A stretch of 64,000 nt of DNA from positions 1 to 64,000 of the forward strand of contig NZ_CP039371.1 in the NCBI RefSeq assembly GCF_005080685.1. The letters are read 5' to 3'. The translations under genes and the position numbers were made by a program. Source of the DNA: Pseudomonas putida. GTDB lineage: Bacteria > Pseudomonadota > Gammaproteobacteria > Pseudomonadales > Pseudomonadaceae. Each line of letters begins with the position of its first letter. Positions within the stretch are counted from its first letter, which is position 1. Below the pieces are notes generated by a model that saw nothing but the letters and a program-made list of their open reading frames with translations, had not been told where the DNA came from and made no database searches. Shown here one piece after another: positions 58,717-64,000 of the stretch.

Positions 58717-58941
58717 ATGCAAAAGAGTAAAAACAAACAGGACACCCTGGCGGCGATCAATGCGCTTGTCGAGATTGCGTATGATCAGGGATTTGCGGAC
58801 GGACACGGAGTCGGCAATCAAGTCGGTTTCGTAGCCGGTGTCATGAGCCTCAAAGCTGCATTGGCCTGCGGCTTACGGCATGGCTCACCTGAGTGCGGAA
58901 AGGCCCTTGAAAGCCTCAAGCGCATCGGGATCGACGAGTGA
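58717..58941 (+). CDS. Unknown 74-residue protein
   Basis: This is a small soluble helical protein (ALVEIAYDQGFADGHGVGNQ, VMSLKAALACGLRHG) with no recognised family. GGAG lies before the ATG and a strong 15-bp hairpin follows the stop directly, both supporting a real gene. Confidence 0.6.
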   Translation: MQKSKNKQDTLAAINALVEIAYDQGFADGHGVGNQVGFVAGVMSLKAALACGLRHGSPECGKALESLKRIGIDE

Positions 58942-58948
58942 GAGAAAA

Positions 58949-58983
58949 GTACGGGTCGTGCGCTGATCGCGCACGACCCGTAC
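58949..58983 (+). terminator. Strong hairpin after the 74-residue gene
   Basis: GTACGGGTCGTGCGC and its exact complement form a perfect 15-bp stem with a 5-base loop, followed by TTCTACTTC. It lies between convergent genes and could act on both. Confidence 0.8.
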
Positions 58984-59033
58984 TTCTACTTCAGGTCATT
59001 TCCCTGCTTAGCTTCATGATTGAAGCTCAGGGA

Positions 59034-61031
59034 TCAGGTGCTTCTGCGGTAGGCCAACAGGCGCAAGGCGTTGAAGACGACCAACAGTGTGGAGCCCTCA
59101 TGGATCGCAACAGCGGCACCAATGCTCAAGCCCATGATGGTGGACGGAACCAGGATGGCCACAATCCCCAAGCTGACGAACAGATTCTGGTGGATGATCG
59201 ATCGCGTGTGACGGCTCAGCCCCACCGCAAATGGGAGTTGCCTGATGTCGTCAGCCATAAGCGCGATATCAGCCGTTTCCAGGGCAACATCAGATCCAGC
59301 AGCCCCCATTGCGATACCAACGCTCGAACTGGCCATGGCAGGGGCATCATTGACGCCGTCACCCACCATGGCCACCTTGGCGCTAAGGCGCAGGTTTTTG
59401 ATGGCCTTGACCTTGTCTTCCGGCATCAGGTCTCCCCACGCTTCATCTAAGCCAACTTGTTTGGCTACAGCCTCTGCAACGCGGTTGTGGTCTCCAGAAA
59501 TCATGACCATGCGTTCGATGCCCATCTCTCTAAGCTTCTGGAGTGCCTCTTTGGCCCCCTCCCGGGGTGTGTCCAATAGCCCGATAGCGCCCAGATCCTT
59601 GTCAGCACGCCGTACCACCATGGTGGTACGGCCTGACTGACGTAGACGCTCCGCAGCCTCCAGGGCTGCCTTGCTGAGTGCGGGAATACCATTGGTACCG
59701 AACATCTCGACCTTGCCAATCCAGACGAACTGCCCATCAAGCTCAGCACGCACGCCGCGGCCAATCATGTTGCTCATGTTCTTGGCTTGGAATCGGCGCC
59801 GTGTGCCAATCATCTCTTCACCGTCACGCACAATTGCCGCAGCCAGCGGATGGTCGCTCATCGACTCCACAGCGATGGCGACGTTTAGCAGATCCTCGAT
59901 CTGCGTGCCGCCTATGGGTATTACATCGGTGATACGTGGGCGCCCTTCGGTCAGGGTACCGGTCTTGTCGAATGCCATGGCATTCAATGATCCAAGCTCT
60001 TCAAGTGGCGCACCGCCCTTGATCAGCACGCCACCTCGGGCTGCCCTGGCGATGCCAGAGAGAATGGCGCTTGGTGTAGCGATCGCGAGCGCGCAGGGGC
60101 TGGCTGCAACCAGTACGGCCATCGCCCGGTAGAACGAGTCACGGAACGGCTCGTCAAGGAAAATGCCGGCAAATAGCAGCCCGACTACCAGCAGTAAAAC
60201 CAACGGGACGAATATGCGTTGGAAGCGGTCCGTGAATCGCTGGGTCGGTGACTTCCTGACTTCGGCTTCACTGACCATCTTGATGACCCGCGCCAAGGTA
60301 CTCTCCGTAGAGCGCCGTGTTACCTCAACCTCGATGAGCGTTTCGCCATTGATGGTACCGGCGAAGACTTTCGAGGCTGCATCCACTGCATCTGGCTTGC
60401 TGCGTGCGAGTTCGGCATCAGGAACAGGTTGCTTGTCCACGGGGACGCTCTCACCGGTTACTGGCGCCTGGTTGATACTTGAGGAGCCTACGACTACAAA
60501 ACCATCGGCCGGCAGGCGGTCATTGGGGCGCACGATGACAACGTCACCGGGAACCAGCAGCTCCACGGGCATCTCCACCGTGCCATTTGCTCTGCGTACG
60601 ATCGCGGTGGCTGGTGCGAGCTTGGACAGTGCCTCAATCGCTTTCTTGGCCCGCCCCATCGCGTAGCTTTCAAGGGAATGCCCCAGACTGAACAGGAACA
60701 GCAGCAGAGCCCCCTCCGCCCAGGCGCCGATGCTCGCGGCACCGACTGCGGCGAGAAGCATCAGCGAGTCGATCTCGAAGCGTTTCTGACGGATGTTGGT
60801 AACCGCTTCCTTAGTGGTGAACCATCCACCGAACACGTAGGCCGACACGTACAGAATCAGAGGCAGACGATCAATCAGGCCAAGTTTTCCTGCGAGAGCT
60901 CCGGCACCCAGGAGAGCACCACAGATCAGCGCGAAAATCAGCTCTGTGTTCATTCCAAAAATGCCGCCATGCTCATGGCTATGACCTTCATGCCCGGCTT
61001 GGTCATCAGGGCGTTCAAGCAAACTCTTCAT
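59034..61031 (-). CDS. cadA: P1B-4-type heavy-metal ATPase (Zn/Cd/Co)
   Basis: This P-type ATPase exports divalent heavy metals from the cytoplasm. The 665-residue protein lacks an HMA domain but has a short His-rich start (DQAGHEGHSHEHGG). Its metal site is SPC (LVAASPCALAIATPSA) rather than CPC, and the last helices carry [19 protein letters not shown] plus HEG[S/G]T marks the P1B-4 subgroup. Also present are [16 protein letters not shown] and GDGVNDAPAMASSSVG. AAGGGA lies 6 bp before the ATG. The symbol cadA is by position and family, not proof of substrate. Confidence 0.9.
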   Translation of the reverse strand: MKSLLERPDDQAGHEGHSHEHGGIFGMNTELIFALICGALLGAGALAGKLGLIDRLPLILYVSAYVFGGWFTTKEAVTNIRQKRFEIDSLMLLAAVGAASIGAWAEGALLLFLFSLGHSLESYAMGRAKKAIEALSKLAPATAIVRRANGTVEMPVELLVPGDVVIVRPNDRLPADGFVVVGSSSINQAPVTGESVPVDKQPVPDAELARSKPDAVDAASKVFAGTINGETLIEVEVTRRSTESTLARVIKMVSEAEVRKSPTQRFTDRFQRIFVPLVLLLVVGLLFAGIFLDEPFRDSFYRAMAVLVAASPCALAIATPSAILSGIARAARGGVLIKGGAPLEELGSLNAMAFDKTGTLTEGRPRITDVIPIGGTQIEDLLNVAIAVESMSDHPLAAAIVRDGEEMIGTRRRFQAKNMSNMIGRGVRAELDGQFVWIGKVEMFGTNGIPALSKAALEAAERLRQSGRTTMVVRRADKDLGAIGLLDTPREGAKEALQKLREMGIERMVMISGDHNRVAEAVAKQVGLDEAWGDLMPEDKVKAIKNLRLSAKVAMVGDGVNDAPAMASSSVGIAMGAAGSDVALETADIALMADDIRQLPFAVGLSRHTRSIIHQNLFVSLGIVAILVPSTIMGLSIGAAVAIHEGSTLLVVFNALRLLAYRRST

Positions 61032-61174
61032 AACTCGTCCCTTCTGGGGTCAAGGCTTCCAATTGCCCTCTGCAGTTGGGGAGCCGTCTCTGTTGGTTGG
61101 CTAAGATCTATTGCACGGTTTGCCCGAGCCCAGGCGTTAACATTTCGAAGCTATGGGGTATCGGGCGTAATAAA

Positions 61175-61199
61175 AAATGCCAGGCACTGCCTGGCATTT
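61175..61199 (-). terminator. Terminator of the third DUF2790 gene
   Basis: AAATGCCAGGC-ACT-GCCTGGCATTT (perfect 11-bp stem) is followed on the minus strand by a T run, 34 bp after the DUF2790 stop. Confidence 0.85.
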
Positions 61200-61233
61200 A
61201 TGAATTCTCTAATTGTTCTGTTCAAATCGTTTA

Positions 61234-61557
61234 CTACTTGTTGTTGATGCATTGCGAATACATCGAGTAACGAACAGTCTTGAGCGTGCCCTGGGAGTCC
61301 TCGAAGGTCATCAACCGTGGATAGACCTGGCAGGTACGGGGGGCCTGCGACTGACGTACGAATTTCGCAACGTCTATCTTCATGCCATATTTGTAATCCT
61401 GAATCTCTGGCATTGGCTTGCCATTTTTCTCCGCGTACTTGGCCACTGCGGTCTGGTGTTCCTTGGTGTATTGAAGCTGCTTGCTCTCGGAGAAAGTGTT
61501 GGCCTGCGAAGCCACCGAGAAAACAACAAGTGCAGCAGCGATAATTAGCTTTTTCAT
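61234..61557 (-). CDS. DUF2790 family small secreted protein (third copy)
   Basis: This is a 107-residue protein with a signal peptide (MKKLIIAAALVVFSVASQA) and the DUF2790 motifs KYGMKIDVAKFV, Cys in RTCQV, LMTFEDSQGTL and a C-terminal Cys. GAGAGGG lies 4-5 bp before the ATG. It sits between czcA and the P1B-4 ATPase, with its own terminator and a nearby inverted repeat. Function unknown. Confidence 0.82.
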   Translation of the reverse strand: MKKLIIAAALVVFSVASQANTFSESKQLQYTKEHQTAVAKYAEKNGKPMPEIQDYKYGMKIDVAKFVRQSQAPRTCQVYPRLMTFEDSQGTLKTVRYSMYSQCINNK

Positions 61558-61630
61558 AAAACCCTCTCAATTTCAAAACTTCTCGGGCGTAACCTTAGCA
61601 ATGCATAGGCATCACCGGCATGACGAGAAA

Positions 61631-61651
61631 CTTACAATTTTGAAAGGTAAG
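61631..61651. promoter_or_regulatory. Inverted-repeat box upstream of the third DUF2790 gene
   Basis: CTTAC-N11-GTAAG, containing TTACAATTTTG, lies 74 bp before the gene start and resembles the other TTACA-type boxes near czc genes. Confidence 0.4.
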
Positions 61652-61678
61652 TGCATCTACTTCACTTTAAACAAAAAA

Positions 61679-61700
61679 GCCCACAACACGTGTTGTGGGC
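61679..61700 (-). terminator. Terminator of czcA
   Basis: A perfect 22-bp palindrome (arms GCCCACAACAC / GTGTTGTGGGC) is followed on the minus strand by TTTTTTG, 20 bp after the czcA stop. Confidence 0.88.
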
Positions 61701-61719
61701 TTCTCTTTAGCGGAGGCTG

Positions 61720-64000
<2,281 letters not shown>

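Overview
The window opens on the GTG start of dnaA and runs dnaA-dnaN-recF-gyrB, the conserved origin block of a gamma-proteobacterium. Protein sequences (DnaA, an 806-residue GyrB, MvaT-type H-NS proteins, DUF2790 and PtrA-type small proteins) and gene style point to Pseudomonas, most likely the P. putida group. In other Pseudomonas genomes gyrB is followed by lipid and glyQS genes. None of these appears here, so everything from about 6.3 kb to the window end (at least 57 kb) reads as inserted accessory DNA.

Layout. 1-6.3 kb: replication and topoisomerase core with a gyrB terminator. 6.3-13.3 kb: a Tn7-like transposition module (tnsA, tnsB with a DD35E triad, tnsC, a large TniQ/TnsD), a MvaT-family silencer gene and three repeats that may be transposase-binding sites. 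13.3-35.4 kb: a copper/silver resistance region with a DUF2790 protein, DUF411 protein, cytochrome c, copB, a Met/His-rich peptide, copA, ptrA-like, copRS, cusCBA, cusF, an IS5-family element, then a second cassette (methyltransferase, DUF2933 protein, Met-rich protein, beta-propeller, CueR-type promoter with copZ, P1B copper ATPase). 35.3-43.3 kb: a disordered stretch with a broken DUF2933 gene, a LuxR-type remnant, a STAS/GHKL ATPase plus DUF4325 pair, a sirtuin with one in-frame amber codon, small unknown genes, an IS3-family element flanked by gene fragments, and a 60-bp palindrome. 43.3-64 kb: a zinc/cadmium/cobalt and envelope-modification region with eptA, czcD, czcRS, gtrAB plus a GT39 enzyme, a LysR-type regulator, an OprO/P-type porin, a P1B-4 ATPase and the 3' part of czcA, which runs off the window on the minus strand.

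How the genes work together. Copper is sensed in the periplasm by CopRS and probably in the cytoplasm by a CueR protein encoded elsewhere. Cu(I) is pumped from the cytoplasm by the P1B ATPase with CopZ as chaperone, from the periplasm by CusCBA/CusF, and oxidised or bound by CopA, CopB and Met/His-rich proteins. Zn/Cd/Co is handled by CzcD, the P1B-4 ATPase and CzcCBA under CzcRS. EptA and the Gtr enzymes probably alter lipid A and LPS. A 38-bp element shared by the eptA and gtrA upstream regions suggests they are co-regulated. Five small secreted proteins of two families (DUF2790 and PtrA-like) are spread among the metal modules.

Most notable signals: the Tn7-like element next to gyrB carrying its own MvaT; a structured leader with an intrinsic terminator before the 47.4-kb DUF2790 gene; the shared eptA/gtrA promoter element; the STAS-GHKL/DUF4325 gene pair; the 60-bp palindrome; and the amber-interrupted sirtuin.
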